From: CAYRGS01 sp964423875
GTDB taxonomy: Bacteria > UBA8248 > JACPRG01 > G963555815
Length of the DNA stretch: 53,406 nucleotides
NCBI GenBank assembly: GCA_964423875.1
Contig: CAYRGS010000011.1
Span: 1 to 53,406 of the forward strand
Direction: 5' to 3'
The notes under the pieces are model-generated. The model was not told the DNA's origin and made no database searches. It worked only from the letters and a program-made list of their open reading frames with translations. Numbering within the stretch: position 1 is the first letter of the stretch; each line of letters begins with the position of its first letter. Below are positions 34,685 to 44,049 of this stretch, piece after piece. The position numbers were made by a program, and so were the translations under genes.

Positions 34685-36040
34685 TCACCGGAGGCGGCGG
34701 GGCCCGTAAGAGAACAGGTCGATGTCGGCCGAGAGCGGCTCGTGGAGGAATGGCCTCGCGTCCTTGCCCATGTAGTCGCCGGCCCGATGTCCGGCCCCTG
34801 CAACCTGATACTTGTACGTCACCAGACCCTCGAGACCCACGGGTCCGCGGGCGTGAAGCTTGTCCGTACTGATTCCAACCTCGGCCCCCAGACCGTAACG
34901 ATAACCGTCGGCGAAACGGGTGGACGCATTCCACAGTACGCTCGCCGCGTCCACCCCCGAGAGAAAGGCCTCGGCCGCCGCGGGTTCTTCTGTGAGGATC
35001 CCATCGGTGTGCCGCGACCCGTGCAGGTTGATGTGACGGACGGCTTCCTCCAGGTCTGACACCACCCGGATGGACAGAATGAGGTCCAGATACTCGGCGT
35101 CCCAGTCCTCCTCCGAGGCCGGCGTCACGCCCTGCACGACAGCGCGGGTTTTCGCGCACCCCCTCACTTCAACGCCCGCATCCCGTAACGCCCGGACCGC
35201 TTCAGGAAGAAAATCGGCCGCCGCCGCCTCGTGCACAAGAAGGGTTTCGACGGTGTTGCAAGCGGCCGGATAATTTGTCTTTGCGTCCAGAAGGATGGCG
35301 ACGGCCGACTTGCACCCTGCGGAGCGATCCACGGCCCGGTCCACGTAGAGATGACAGATCCCGTCGGCGTGGCCGAGGACAGGAGTTCGCGTGTTCTCCC
35401 GGATGTAACGGACGAACGCATTGCTTCCCCGGGGGATGATGAGGTCCACCAGACCGTCGAGTCCCAGCAACTCTTTGACCTCTTCCCGATCCTCCAGAAT
35501 CTGGAGGGCGCCCGTCGGAATCCCGCTTGATTCCGCCGCGCGGGCCAGAAGACGGACGGTGACGCGGTTCGTCCGCACGGCCTCCCGACCGCCCTTCAGA
35601 ATCACAGCGTTCCCGGACTTCAAGCAGAGCGAGGCGATTTGCGGAACGGCGTCGGGGCGCGCCTCGAAAATTGCGGCAATCACGCCGAGCGGGCAGGTCA
35701 CCCGCCGCAGGACCAGACCCTCGTCGAGCCGGCAGGCGTAGTCAACCCGGCCGACGGGATCGGTCTGGTGGCGCACGGCCCAGACGTTTTCCGCCATGGA
35801 GACAATCTTGGCCTCGTCCAGCACCAACCGTTTGAACAGGGCTCGGGTCATCCCTCCGGATTGAACGGCCCGCTCGGCCTCGGCGCTGTCCTCCCGGTTG
35901 GCCTCGAGGATTTCCGCCGCGTCATGCTCGATGGCCTCCGCCATGGCGCTGAGCGCCGCGTCACGAACCTCCGCTCCAAGGACAGAGAGTCCCAAAAACG
36001 CCTCTTGGGCCCTTCGACAGATTTCCAGGACTGCACTCAC
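34685..36040 (-). CDS. proA: Glutamate-5-semialdehyde dehydrogenase (gamma-glutamyl phosphate reductase)
   Basis: This 451-residue enzyme reduces gamma-glutamyl phosphate to glutamate semialdehyde with NADPH, the second step of proline synthesis. It has PLGVIAAIFEARPDAVPQIA, the cofactor-site SGNAVILKGG, and the catalytic cysteine C261 in KTNYPAACNTVETLLVH. The C-terminal ARGPVGLEGLVTYKYQVAG is conserved. It ends with about 25 residues beyond the usual terminus. Translation starts at GTG 36040 behind GAGGAG. No proB (glutamate kinase) gene adjoins it. Confidence 0.95.
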   Translation of the reverse strand: MSAVLEICRRAQEAFLGLSVLGAEVRDAALSAMAEAIEHDAAEILEANREDSAEAERAVQSGGMTRALFKRLVLDEAKIVSMAENVWAVRHQTDPVGRVDYACRLDEGLVLRRVTCPLGVIAAIFEARPDAVPQIASLCLKSGNAVILKGGREAVRTNRVTVRLLARAAESSGIPTGALQILEDREEVKELLGLDGLVDLIIPRGSNAFVRYIRENTRTPVLGHADGICHLYVDRAVDRSAGCKSAVAILLDAKTNYPAACNTVETLLVHEAAAADFLPEAVRALRDAGVEVRGCAKTRAVVQGVTPASEEDWDAEYLDLILSIRVVSDLEEAVRHINLHGSRHTDGILTEEPAAAEAFLSGVDAASVLWNASTRFADGYRYGLGAEVGISTDKLHARGPVGLEGLVTYKYQVAGAGHRAGDYMGKDARPFLHEPLSADIDLFSYGPRRLR

Positions 36041-36227
36041 GTTCTTCGAACTCCTCTAAGCTCCCTATCCAATGTATCTCATTTAGAGAACCATTTCCAA
36101 AACGTCCGGATATTCCCGAAGGATACACGGAAACTTTAGGCCCGGGTTTCACACAACTCTTATGTTTTGGCGCCGCACGCCGCCCTGGTGATGAGAAACC
36201 TCTATATGCAGCGTAGCGCGGAAGCGC

Positions 36228-36241
36228 GGGTCGGTTGACCC
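36228..36241 (-). repeat. Dispersed 14-nt motif (GGGTCAACCGACCC on the minus strand)
   Basis: This copy lies in the 407-bp gap 36041-36447 between proA and the BKACE gene, both on the minus strand. The gap holds no other gene or clear terminator that I can support. The open frames inside it lack any recognisable protein and overlap the BKACE 3' end. Confidence 0.5.
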
Positions 36242-36447
36242 TCATCGATCGGTGGTTTTTGGGTCAGCCTGGTCGGAAGCCGAGCGACCGCAAGGCCAAG
36301 GGGATGGAACAGGAAAACCAAAGAGTAAAGTCCTGACCCTTTCGCGCCCTCCTCTGCAAGGATGCGGAAAGCCGTTCCCCTTCAGCCGATGGACAGGTTT
36401 TCGGGTTGTGAGAATGTTTGCCGCGAGACCGACATCAAAAATTCGGG

Positions 36448-37431
36448 TTAAGCCGCTCCGGCGCTTTTCCGGCTCTTCAATCCCGCCAGTTTCCGGAATT
36501 CCTTCGCCGTCATCGGCTCCTTGCCGAGGGTCCTTCCCAGCTCGATGGCCTCGCGGACGGCCTCGGCCGTTGTCTCCAAAATGTCGTTCTTGTGGGGATA
36601 CTTGTAGAGGACGTCTTCCATCCCCACGCGAATGTGAAGCCCCAAGAGATGGTTGATCGTCGTCCCGTACACTGAGGCGCGCCCGGCATCGCTGGCAATG
36701 ATGATGGAGTCGGGGTCGATCTCCCGAATGCGGTCCACCAGAAAGGTCATCCCGTCCCACGTCGCTCGGACATGCGGCATGTACAAAGTCCCGGGAATTC
36801 CGGGCAACAGGTGCCAAACGAAAGGTCTTTGCAGTATTCCCGTGTCGATGAGATTGCGTTTGGCGTTCCAGATGCTCGACGCCTCATGAACATCGATTAT
36901 GCAGCGGACCCCCATGGCTTGGTAGTACTCCGCCTGGGCCCGCATCGTCTCCGGACGCATCGCGCGAAGCCGGTCCCCCAGCAAGCCCGAAGTCGGGTTG
37001 ACGATGCAGAGATCGAACAGCCCTTCGGTGACGGGTGTCATGCACTCCTCGAACGTCCGGCCCGTCATGGTTCCTCCGTCGATGACGATATCGTCCCCAT
37101 ACCGCTCGATGATGGGATCGAGCACTTCGTGGTAAATCTCGGCCCGGGCGGTGGGCCTTTCGTCCCGGTCCCGGACATGGACGTGGATCCCCGAGGCCCC
37201 GGCCTCGATGGCGGCGAAAAACGCGTCCCGGACTTCCTCCGGCAGGATGGGCTGCTTTGGGTTCTGGTCCTTGTTGACGAAGCTGCCGACGACGGCGGCG
37301 CTCACGAAAAACCTCTCGGGGATCTCCCACGGCGCCTGGACACGGAAGTCTACGCCCCGGGTCCCCCAATCGGGCTTGTGGGGCGGCGCCACGTCTTTGA
37401 ACTTCCTGAGGAGCTCCGCGCTTTTCTCCAT
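36448..37431 (-). CDS. BKACE-family protein (3-keto-5-aminohexanoate cleavage enzyme family)
   Basis: This 327-residue TIM-barrel enzyme is of the DUF849/BKACE family, which condenses a beta-keto acid with acetyl-CoA to give an acetoacetate and a CoA thioester. The zinc-binding HVHVRDRDERPTARA (about residues 83-97) is diagnostic. Others are GGTMTGRTFEECM, FDLCIVNPTSG and the late histidine/glutamate region LGLHIRVGMEDVLYKYPHKN. The beta-keto acid used is unknown. GGGAGAGAG precedes ATG 37431. It lies before the BNR-repeat gene (37597) on the same strand, at 165 bp. Confidence 0.92.
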   Translation of the reverse strand: MEKSAELLRKFKDVAPPHKPDWGTRGVDFRVQAPWEIPERFFVSAAVVGSFVNKDQNPKQPILPEEVRDAFFAAIEAGASGIHVHVRDRDERPTARAEIYHEVLDPIIERYGDDIVIDGGTMTGRTFEECMTPVTEGLFDLCIVNPTSGLLGDRLRAMRPETMRAQAEYYQAMGVRCIIDVHEASSIWNAKRNLIDTGILQRPFVWHLLPGIPGTLYMPHVRATWDGMTFLVDRIREIDPDSIIIASDAGRASVYGTTINHLLGLHIRVGMEDVLYKYPHKNDILETTAEAVREAIELGRTLGKEPMTAKEFRKLAGLKSRKSAGAA

Positions 37432-37596
37432 CTCTCTCTCCCGTCGAGGCCGGTGTCAGGCGGATAGAAGAACTCTCTGCACCCTCCCGCCGTTGTCCGC
37501 ACGCATGCCGTCGCCGCCGGAATTCGTCAAGGCGCGGTCCGGCCGGTTTATCCCCGCGGGTCCGCCCGGTCCTGTGCGGACATCCTCGCACAACCG

Positions 37597-38691
37597 TCAA
37601 TTGAGGAGCAATAAATCCAGGAAGGGCGGGAGGCCATCGTGCAGCACTTCCCAGGTCTTTCCGTCCGACCCGGACCGGATGATCCGGCCCTTCTGAGACC
37701 GCGGGTCCACACTGGGCGAGATCATCCCGTCAACGTTGAAATACTTGTGGGGCAGCTCGTCTTTCGGATTCGCCGAGGGCCGGAGGTAGGGGCTGATGGA
37801 AAGGATCACGCCGCCCGGCGCCTCTGGGTCCGGCATGATCTTCGGCAGGTAGTTCACGGTGGGCAGGTGGACGCCCCGGTGAGGATGCGTCCAGGTCTCC
37901 CCCCCGTCCTCGGTCCGAAGGAGGTCTCCCCCCGTTCCCGTCGGGACGTGCCAGTCGCCGGGGGCATAGGGATACGCGACGACGTGAAGGACCTCGGGCC
38001 GGACCGGATCGATGCACATCCGCCAGGTGTACATGGGGTGCATGTCCCGGTACCGGTATTCCCAGGACTCCCCGCCGTCCCTCGTCCAGTAAACACCGGG
38101 CCGATAGGAGGAGGCAAAGCCGGTGCTGACGTACAGGGTGTCCGGGTCATCGGGGTGCATGATGACGACGTGCGTATCGCGGTTCACGTCGTCCGTCATC
38201 GGTTTCCAGGATTCCCCTCCGTCCCGGCTTTTCATCACGCCGCCCATCTCCACCGTCGCGTACAAGATGTCCGGGTCCTCGGGGTGGAAGGCGAAGGAGA
38301 CGAGCCGGGGATCATGGGGCGGCGGGGGAAAGCACCAGTACTTGGAGCCCTCGGTCTTCCGGAAAGTCTCCACCCGCTTCCAGCGCTCACCGTCCGGCGC
38401 GCGGAAAACGTCGGCCGGCCACGTGCCCGCGTACACCGGATAGGGGGGGTGAGGCGAAACGGCCAGGGACATGAACCGCTCGCCGGGACGGGCTTCGAAC
38501 TGTTTTTCCCATTGATTCCCGCCATCTCGGCTTTTGTAAATGCGCCCGCCCGCCGTCACGGCGTAAAGGGCCCCGGGCTCGGGAGAGGCCGCAAGCGTGG
38601 TGACCCTCTCGCCTTCCAACGCGATGCGCTCGCACCGTGAGTCCTCAGCGGTCCAGATCCCGTCGGCTGTCCCGAGTAAAAAAGTTTTCAC
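37597..38691 (-). CDS. BNR-repeat (sialidase-like) beta-propeller protein
   Basis: This 364-residue protein is built of BNR/Asp-box repeats: KSRDGGNQWEKQF, MKSRDGGESWKPM, WTRDGGESWEYRY and RTEDGGETWTHPH. It begins MKTFLLGTADGIWTAE. Such propellers are found in sialidases, photosystem assembly factors and many uncharacterised proteins; the sialidase catalytic set is not evident. There is no signal peptide, so it is probably cytosolic. Translation starts at GTG 38691 after a G-rich stretch. Its function is unknown. Confidence 0.85.
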   Translation of the reverse strand: MKTFLLGTADGIWTAEDSRCERIALEGERVTTLAASPEPGALYAVTAGGRIYKSRDGGNQWEKQFEARPGERFMSLAVSPHPPYPVYAGTWPADVFRAPDGERWKRVETFRKTEGSKYWCFPPPPHDPRLVSFAFHPEDPDILYATVEMGGVMKSRDGGESWKPMTDDVNRDTHVVIMHPDDPDTLYVSTGFASSYRPGVYWTRDGGESWEYRYRDMHPMYTWRMCIDPVRPEVLHVVAYPYAPGDWHVPTGTGGDLLRTEDGGETWTHPHRGVHLPTVNYLPKIMPDPEAPGGVILSISPYLRPSANPKDELPHKYFNVDGMISPSVDPRSQKGRIIRSGSDGKTWEVLHDGLPPFLDLLLLN

Positions 38692-38871
38692 CGCCCCACC
38701 CTCCCCGCGATTCCCAGACCGCCGCCCGAACCGCTCGGTCCCCCAAAGAAAGCGGACCGGCGAGAGAAGGCCACCTTCGGCATTCCCCTCCTTCCCGCAA
38801 GCGAGACGGGCTTCGCCTTTTCCTCGAACCGATGCCCCTACACAACGACAATTTTCGGAGCGCCCGCCCGG

Positions 38872-39660
38872 TCAATGCTTCTTCACAAACTCCCGAACGC
38901 GCTGATAAAACGCTTCGGGTCTTTCCTTGTAAAAGAAATGGCCGCCCTTGAGGATCGTCAACTCCGCTTCGGGAATCGCCTCGGCCAGCTCTTTGGAAAA
39001 ATAAGGTGGCGTGCAGAAATCCTCCTCCCCCACGATGACCAGCGTCGGCTTCCGGATACCTCCCAGGCGATCGAGTTGATCGTGGGCGATGATCATGTCG
39101 ATACGCTTGATCATGACATCGACGTCGGCGGGAATGGCGGTGACCATCTCACACCATTGCCGGACGTCGTCGTCATGGTCGCGCACGTAGGTGGGAGCGA
39201 ACAGAAACAGCGCGTTCGCCTGCTGGTACGCCTCGATGCCAGAATCCCGCAAGGTCTGCTTCCGGACTTCAAACTCCCGGCGAAAGAAGGCGTCCGTTCT
39301 GGCCCAGGAAGAACACACAACGATGGTCCGGACAACGTCCGGGTGGTCCAGGGCCATCACCGTCGCGATGGCGCCGCCGGTGGAGGAGCCGACGATGTGC
39401 GCCGGGCCGCAATCCAGCGACCGGAGCATGTCCGCCATGTCCGAGGCGTGCTGCTCGATGGTGTAGCCGTCCTCGGCAAACGTGGACTGCCCGGCCCCCC
39501 GGTGGTCCGGAACGATGGTGAAAAACGATTTTGAGAATATCGGAACCTGCGGCCCCCATCCTTTTCCCGCGCCGCCCAGCCCCGTGAGGAGCATGACGGG
39601 GTCGCCTTCACCCTGGGTCTCGTAATAGATCTCGATACCGTTCACCGCTGCCTTGGGCAT
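38872..39660 (-). CDS. Alpha/beta hydrolase
   Basis: This 262-residue alpha/beta-fold hydrolase resembles 3-oxoadipate enol-lactonase and related C-C or ester hydrolases. It has the oxyanion region LLTGLGGAGKGW, DHRGAGQST, and the nucleophile serine in GSSTGGAIATVMAL (the usual GxSxG). The acid is in VGEEDFCTP and the histidine in LKGGHFFYKE. The start is set at the second of two adjacent ATGs (39660), at the better distance from GGGAG; 39663 is the alternative. The substrate is unknown. It appears co-directional with the BNR gene, with a 180-bp gap. Confidence 0.88.
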   Translation of the reverse strand: MPKAAVNGIEIYYETQGEGDPVMLLTGLGGAGKGWGPQVPIFSKSFFTIVPDHRGAGQSTFAEDGYTIEQHASDMADMLRSLDCGPAHIVGSSTGGAIATVMALDHPDVVRTIVVCSSWARTDAFFRREFEVRKQTLRDSGIEAYQQANALFLFAPTYVRDHDDDVRQWCEMVTAIPADVDVMIKRIDMIIAHDQLDRLGGIRKPTLVIVGEEDFCTPPYFSKELAEAIPEAELTILKGGHFFYKERPEAFYQRVREFVKKH

Positions 39661-40230
39661 CATCTTTCTCCCTTGTTCGATTTTCATGCCGGATGACTTC
39701 CGGCGCTTCTCGGCCGGCGTCTTACCGCAAAGGACCTTTCCCTCCCCCCGGGCGCACCACGTTCCTCTCGCCGAACATCATCCAATTGTACCGGGTCAGC
39801 CCGCGGGATTCACACCAGTACGAGGTCAAGCCGGAGACTTAGATTCCGTGAAGCGTCCCCTTCGGCCTCGATCAGAGCGGGCTTCGGTCAGCCCGCGCTC
39901 CTCTTTTGCCCATTGTCTCGACGGGCGGATTCAAACCCCGGAGAGAATGGCAAGACCCTCAGCGCGACAGGGGCGTCAACGATAGCTGGCGTCCGGTCCC
40001 CTCTGACGGGATGCGGCCTATTCTTCTGCATCGGTCGAAACGAAGTCATTCAACGGGAGGCTTCAGACGCGGCCGACGGCTTTCCGTGAATGGCCCGGCC
40101 CCTTCGCACGCTCTCTGGCCATTAGGTCCCTGCCCGGCGAGAAGAAACGGCATAGCAATCCCGGAAGTCCCCTTCGTTCTCCTCCCCACAACTGCCGGCA
40201 ACTCGAGACGGGATAAAAAGCGAATCCATG

Positions 40231-40400
40231 AAAACAAGGCTTAACATTGATAACATTTTAATCATTATAAACTCTGAGGTCTAATTTATCATCCGATCCT
40301 CGGTATTTTTAAGTGTACCAGTAATATTGCTAAGGGACCGATTAGCCCGTATCCCTCGCTAGAGACAGACGCGACCCTTCTATTATCCTGTCAACTTGTT
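40231..40400. other. AT-rich gene-free island
   Basis: This is the middle of the longest empty stretch in the window (39661-40474). By direct counting, 40241-40340 has about one third G+C, against roughly 60% or more elsewhere. There is no plausible reading frame, and I find no clear terminator or complete promoter, although TTAACA and TATAAA-like words occur at 40241-40271. The 5' part of the gap (39661-40230) has normal composition and no convincing gene, only a hairpin GCGGGCT/AGCCCGC near 39877-39897. A 14-nt repeat variant lies at 40493 just inside the next gene. Confidence 0.6.
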
Positions 40401-40474
40401 TCGCAGCAGCCGCCTATCGGAAAAGTGAAGATTCCCTCGGTCCCGCCAACCTGTGATTCACGGTGGCGCACGAC

Positions 40475-41329
40475 TCAAAATCGGGGAGACGCGAGTCGGT
40501 TGACTCTCAGGCTTCGTCGGCGTTTCTGTTTTCCACCCCTCACCCTTTCGAAAGGCGCACGACCTTGAAGGCGCGCGGCTTCGGGAACGGATTTCTCGAT
40601 GGGAAACCGCTCGGCCGAAGAACCGCCCACGTAGCCGTCCAACCGTCCCTCGCGCTTGATCAGCGCCTCGAAATCCTCGGGCGATTCCAGGAATCCTCCG
40701 TGGCAGGTGACGATTCGATCCCCGTGCCGGGCCGCGAGGGCGTCACAGACGGCCGAGGCGCGTCGGGCCGCCTCGTCCAAATGGAGGACCGTATTGGAGC
40801 CAATCGAGCCGCCCGAGGAGTTGCCGATGTGGACGATGAGGTTGTCCACCCCGGCGTCGGCCATCGCGAGGGCTTCTTCCGGCGTGGTGCAAAAGGCCTT
40901 GGTGAACATACCTATCCGGCTCGCTTCACCCAGAACCTCGACCTCCTTCGCGTAACCCAGCCCGGTCTCCTCGAGCGCAAGACGAAAGGTTCCGTCGATC
41001 AGGGCGACCGTCGGGCAGTTCATCACACCGTCGAATCCGGTCTCCCTGACCTTGACAAGGAAGCCCGACATGTCCCGCGTCGGGTCCACGCCGAGCACCC
41101 CCGCCACAACGGGGCAATCTTCGACAACGTTCAAAATCGACCGCTCCCCCAGCTCCAAGGTCATGGCGTTCGCGTCGCCGATGGGCAGGTAACCCGCCAT
41201 CGAGCTGAGGCCCTGCATCCGGTAGTGGGAGAGGTTGAAGGTGGTGATCAGGTCGGCGCCTCCCCTGGCCGCGAATTTCGCCGCGATCCCGCTGCCGCAA
41301 AGGGCGTCGTAGATCGCACGGCCGGCCAT
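40475..41329 (-). CDS. Phosphoenolpyruvate hydrolase-like TIM-barrel protein
   Basis: This 284-residue protein is of the PEP-hydrolase-like TIM-barrel family (PF09370 type), often joined to or near sigma54-dependent regulators. Visible family sequence is AAKFAARGGADLITTFNLSH, MAGYLPIGDANAMTLELG, GVLGVDPTRDMSGFLVKV and LIVHIGNSSGGSIGSNTVLH. The start ATG 41329 has a strong AAAGGAG site and an in-frame TAA just upstream, so the N-terminus is truly short, lacking about 20 residues seen in typical members. The last 30 residues are basic and unlike the family. Its function is unproven. It is divergent from the gmaS operon. Confidence 0.8.
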   Translation of the reverse strand: MAGRAIYDALCGSGIAAKFAARGGADLITTFNLSHYRMQGLSSMAGYLPIGDANAMTLELGERSILNVVEDCPVVAGVLGVDPTRDMSGFLVKVRETGFDGVMNCPTVALIDGTFRLALEETGLGYAKEVEVLGEASRIGMFTKAFCTTPEEALAMADAGVDNLIVHIGNSSGGSIGSNTVLHLDEAARRASAVCDALAARHGDRIVTCHGGFLESPEDFEALIKREGRLDGYVGGSSAERFPIEKSVPEAARLQGRAPFERVRGGKQKRRRSLRVNRLASPRF

Positions 41330-41467
41330 GGCGATTCTCCTTTACCGGATGGGTCTCGGCCTGAAGCCCCCGTCTCAAGCCGCTTCCCCGCCGGCGACGG
41401 GCGCGTCTTCAAACTTCTCTATTCCGTCGATCGAAGTCAAGGAATCCCATTCCGGGCGCCATACCGT

Positions 41468-41586
41468 TTGACTCGGGAATCCGGGCCGTGATAGAGATTC
41501 TCATAAGTTCCACACACGGTAGTTCAGTCGATGCCCGGAGGGATTCCGCCTGGAGGCGGGGTCTGCGCCGGTTCCGAATTCGGCGC
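41468..41586 (+). promoter_or_regulatory. Candidate promoter and structured leader of the gmaS operon
   Basis: The -35 TTGACT (41468-41473) is followed after 18 bp by a weak TAGAGA -10. Downstream are two stem-loops, CCGCC-TGGA-GGCGG (41546-41559) and GCGCCG-N10-CGGCGC (41565-41586). They end about 15 nt before the AGGAGG ribosome site. They could modulate translation of gmaS. No known riboswitch is recognised. Confidence 0.35.
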
Positions 41587-41613
41587 GGAGATCGCCCGAA
41601 CAGGAGGCCCTAA

Positions 41614-42975
41614 ATGAACAAAGAGCAAGCGGCAAGACGGCTCAAGCAAGACAAGGTGGAGTTCATCCTCGCCCAGTTCGTCGATCTCTACGGATCCGCC
41701 AAGGTCAAGCTCGTGCCGGCCGGCCATTTCGATGACCTCTGCGAGGGCGGGGCGGGATTTGCGGGGGCGGCGGTCCTGGGGTTGGGACAGGGACCCCACA
41801 GTCACGACATGATGGCCAAGCCCGACCTCTCCTCCTATACGTTGATCCCTTGGAAGGAGGGCCTCGCCAGGTTCGCCTGCGACATCTTCGTGGACGAAGA
41901 ACCCCATCCCTTTTGCAGCCGGACCCGACTGCGGGATGTCCTCCATGATTTGCGGAAGGACGGTTACGTCCTCAACGTAGGCATGGAGCCGGAGCACTTC
42001 CTGGTCCGGCGCGGCCCCGACGGGGGGATCGTCATCGATGATCCCGACAGCGTGGACACCCTGGCGAAACCCTGCTACGACTTCAAGGCGATGTCCGGCC
42101 AGCTCGATTACCTCCGGACGCTGACCCGCTACATGAACGGGCTGGGCTGGGACGTCTACCAGATAGACCACGAGGACGCCAACGGGCAATACGAAATCAA
42201 CTTCGCCTACGCCGACGCCCTGATCACCGCCGACCGGTACATCCTGTTCAAGATGATGACCAGCCAAGTTGCCAAGGCCCACGGCTGCATCGCCACCCAC
42301 ATGGCCAAGCCCTTCGACGACCGGACGGGAAGCGGCGCGCACTTCCACTTCTCCATCGCCAACGCCAAGACGGGAAGAAACCTCTTCATCGACAAGAAGG
42401 ACCCGAAGGGCCTGGGCAAGTCGCAGCTCGCCTACCACTTCCTGGGCGGACTCATTAACCACGCGCGCGCCCTCGCGGCGGTGACCTCCCCGACGGTGAA
42501 CTGCTACAAGCGGCTCCAGGCGGGGGCGGCCCTGTACGGCAGCCGCTCGGGCTTCACCTGGACCCCGGCATTCATCACGTACGGCGACAACAACCGCACG
42601 CAGATGTTCCGCACGCCGGACGCCGACCGGTTCGAGGACCGATCCGTCTCGGCGGCCTGCAACCCGTACCTAGCCATGGCCGCGTACGTGAAGGCCGGGA
42701 TGGACGGCGTTCGCAAAAAGCTCGACCCCGGCGAGCCCAACATCGGCCGGAACATGTATGAGATGAGCGCCGCCCAACTGAAAAAGCGGGGCGTGAAGGT
42801 CCTGCCCCAGAATCTCGGCGAGGCGCTGGACGCCCTGGAGCGGGACCCCGTCGTCCAGTCCGCCCTGGGCGAGCCCCTCTACCGCGAATTCCTCTCCGTA
42901 AAACGGGAAGAGTGGGCCCAATACAACCGGACCGTTTCCCAATGGGAGGTGGATCGATTCCTGACCGCGCTCTGA
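41614..42975 (+). CDS. gmaS: Gamma-glutamylmethylamide synthetase (glutamine synthetase family)
   Basis: This 453-residue protein is of the type III glutamine synthetase-like family that includes GmaS. It uses ATP to join methylamine to glutamate, giving gamma-glutamylmethylamide, the entry step of the N-methylglutamate pathway. Glutamine synthetase features include GMEPEHFLVRRG (metal site), QIDHEDANGQYEINFAYAD, the ATP-site HMAKPFDDRTGSGAHFHFS and RTQMFRTPDADRFEDRSVSA. The assignment as GmaS rather than plain glutamine synthetase rests on the mgs and mgd genes directly following. AGGAGG precedes ATG 41614. The length is normal. It is the first gene of the plus-strand cluster. Confidence 0.88.
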   Translation: MNKEQAARRLKQDKVEFILAQFVDLYGSAKVKLVPAGHFDDLCEGGAGFAGAAVLGLGQGPHSHDMMAKPDLSSYTLIPWKEGLARFACDIFVDEEPHPFCSRTRLRDVLHDLRKDGYVLNVGMEPEHFLVRRGPDGGIVIDDPDSVDTLAKPCYDFKAMSGQLDYLRTLTRYMNGLGWDVYQIDHEDANGQYEINFAYADALITADRYILFKMMTSQVAKAHGCIATHMAKPFDDRTGSGAHFHFSIANAKTGRNLFIDKKDPKGLGKSQLAYHFLGGLINHARALAAVTSPTVNCYKRLQAGAALYGSRSGFTWTPAFITYGDNNRTQMFRTPDADRFEDRSVSAACNPYLAMAAYVKAGMDGVRKKLDPGEPNIGRNMYEMSAAQLKKRGVKVLPQNLGEALDALERDPVVQSALGEPLYREFLSVKREEWAQYNRTVSQWEVDRFLTAL

Positions 42976-43107
42976 GTCCTCCGGACTGCGCGACCCGAGA
43001 TTTCCGCCTGACGGGTCCATCCATGGATTGAAGACCGGGCGGTTACGTGATAAAAAGTCTCATGAACGCAAGATAAACCCCGCCGAACGGAAGGCAACCA
43101 GCGCAAC

Positions 43108-44049
43108 ATGTGCGGCATCGCCGGAATCCTCTACAACGAAAGTGCGCCGGACCGCGGCCGATCCGTCGGCCGGGACATGGTCCGGATGCTGACGTCCATG
43201 CGCCACCGGGGGGCTGATTCAACGGGCGTCACGGTCCTGGGGGAAAGCTTCCCGGGGGATCTCATTCTCCGTCTGCACGCCCCCGGGGCGGGGACGAACG
43301 ACGGCGATGAAAGCAATGGCCATGGGGGCGAATGGGCGGAGGCGGCCCTTGGGGCCGTCGAAGGCTCCGGGGCGAAAGTCCTGGACCGGGACGGCGACCG
43401 GGGATTCATGCGGCTGACGGTCGATTACGGCGGCGAGATCAGGGGTCTGGCCGACGCCCTTTACGAAGTTCCCGGGGTGCGGATCCACAGCATCGGGCGC
43501 TGCTCGGAAGTGATCAAGGACGTGGGCGACGCCGCCGCGCTGGAATCACGCCACCAAGTCGGCGCCATGACCGGCACGCACGGGATCGGCCACGTCCGCA
43601 TGGCTACCGAGAGCCGGGTCGACATCACCCATTCCCATCCCTTTTGGGCCTTTCCCTTCTGCGACATTACGGTGGTCCACAACGGCCAGCTCACCAACTA
43701 CCACAAGATGAAGCGCCTGTACGAACAGGACGGCTACCGGTTTCAGACACACAACGACTCCGAGCTCATCGCCGTCTACCTCGCCCACCACCTGGAGCGG
43801 GACGCCGATCTGGAGCGCACGCTGCACCGGGCCCTGGAAGACCTTGACGGAACGTTCACCTTCCTGGTCTCGACCCCGACGGGGCTCGGATGCGCCAAGG
43901 ACAAGTGGTCCGCGAAACCGCTCGTCATCATGGATCGGCACGACGTGGTCGCCGTCGCCTCCGAGGAGGTGGCGCTGCGTCAGGTGTTCCCCGAGGAGAT
44001 CGAGCGGTTCGAGCCCCAGGAAAACGAGGTCATGACGTGGTCGACCTAG
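43108..44049 (+). CDS. mgsA: N-methylglutamate synthase subunit A (class II glutamine amidotransferase-like)
   Basis: This 313-residue subunit has an Ntn-type amidotransferase domain, with nucleophile Cys2 exposed after removal of Met1 (MCGIAGILYNE). It also has the conserved GIGHVRMATESRVDITHSHP, the HNGQLTNYHKMK loop and HNDSELIAVYLAHHL. In the N-methylglutamate pathway this subunit takes the methylamine from gamma-glutamylmethylamide and passes it to the synthase core. It lies 132 bp after gmaS with only a weak ribosome site, and overlaps mgsB by 13 nt. The length matches the GlxB-like relatives. Confidence 0.9.
   Translation: MCGIAGILYNESAPDRGRSVGRDMVRMLTSMRHRGADSTGVTVLGESFPGDLILRLHAPGAGTNDGDESNGHGGEWAEAALGAVEGSGAKVLDRDGDRGFMRLTVDYGGEIRGLADALYEVPGVRIHSIGRCSEVIKDVGDAAALESRHQVGAMTGTHGIGHVRMATESRVDITHSHPFWAFPFCDITVVHNGQLTNYHKMKRLYEQDGYRFQTHNDSELIAVYLAHHLERDADLERTLHRALEDLDGTFTFLVSTPTGLGCAKDKWSAKPLVIMDRHDVVAVASEEVALRQVFPEEIERFEPQENEVMTWST

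Noticed and set aside
36252..36656. 134-codon plus frame between proA and the BKACE gene
   Set aside because: It overlaps the BKACE 3' end, has no motif and has shadow-like composition.
39906..40244. 112-codon plus frame in the gap after the alpha/beta hydrolase gene
   Set aside because: It has no ribosome site or recognisable domain, and its Arg/Pro-rich composition looks random for this G+C.
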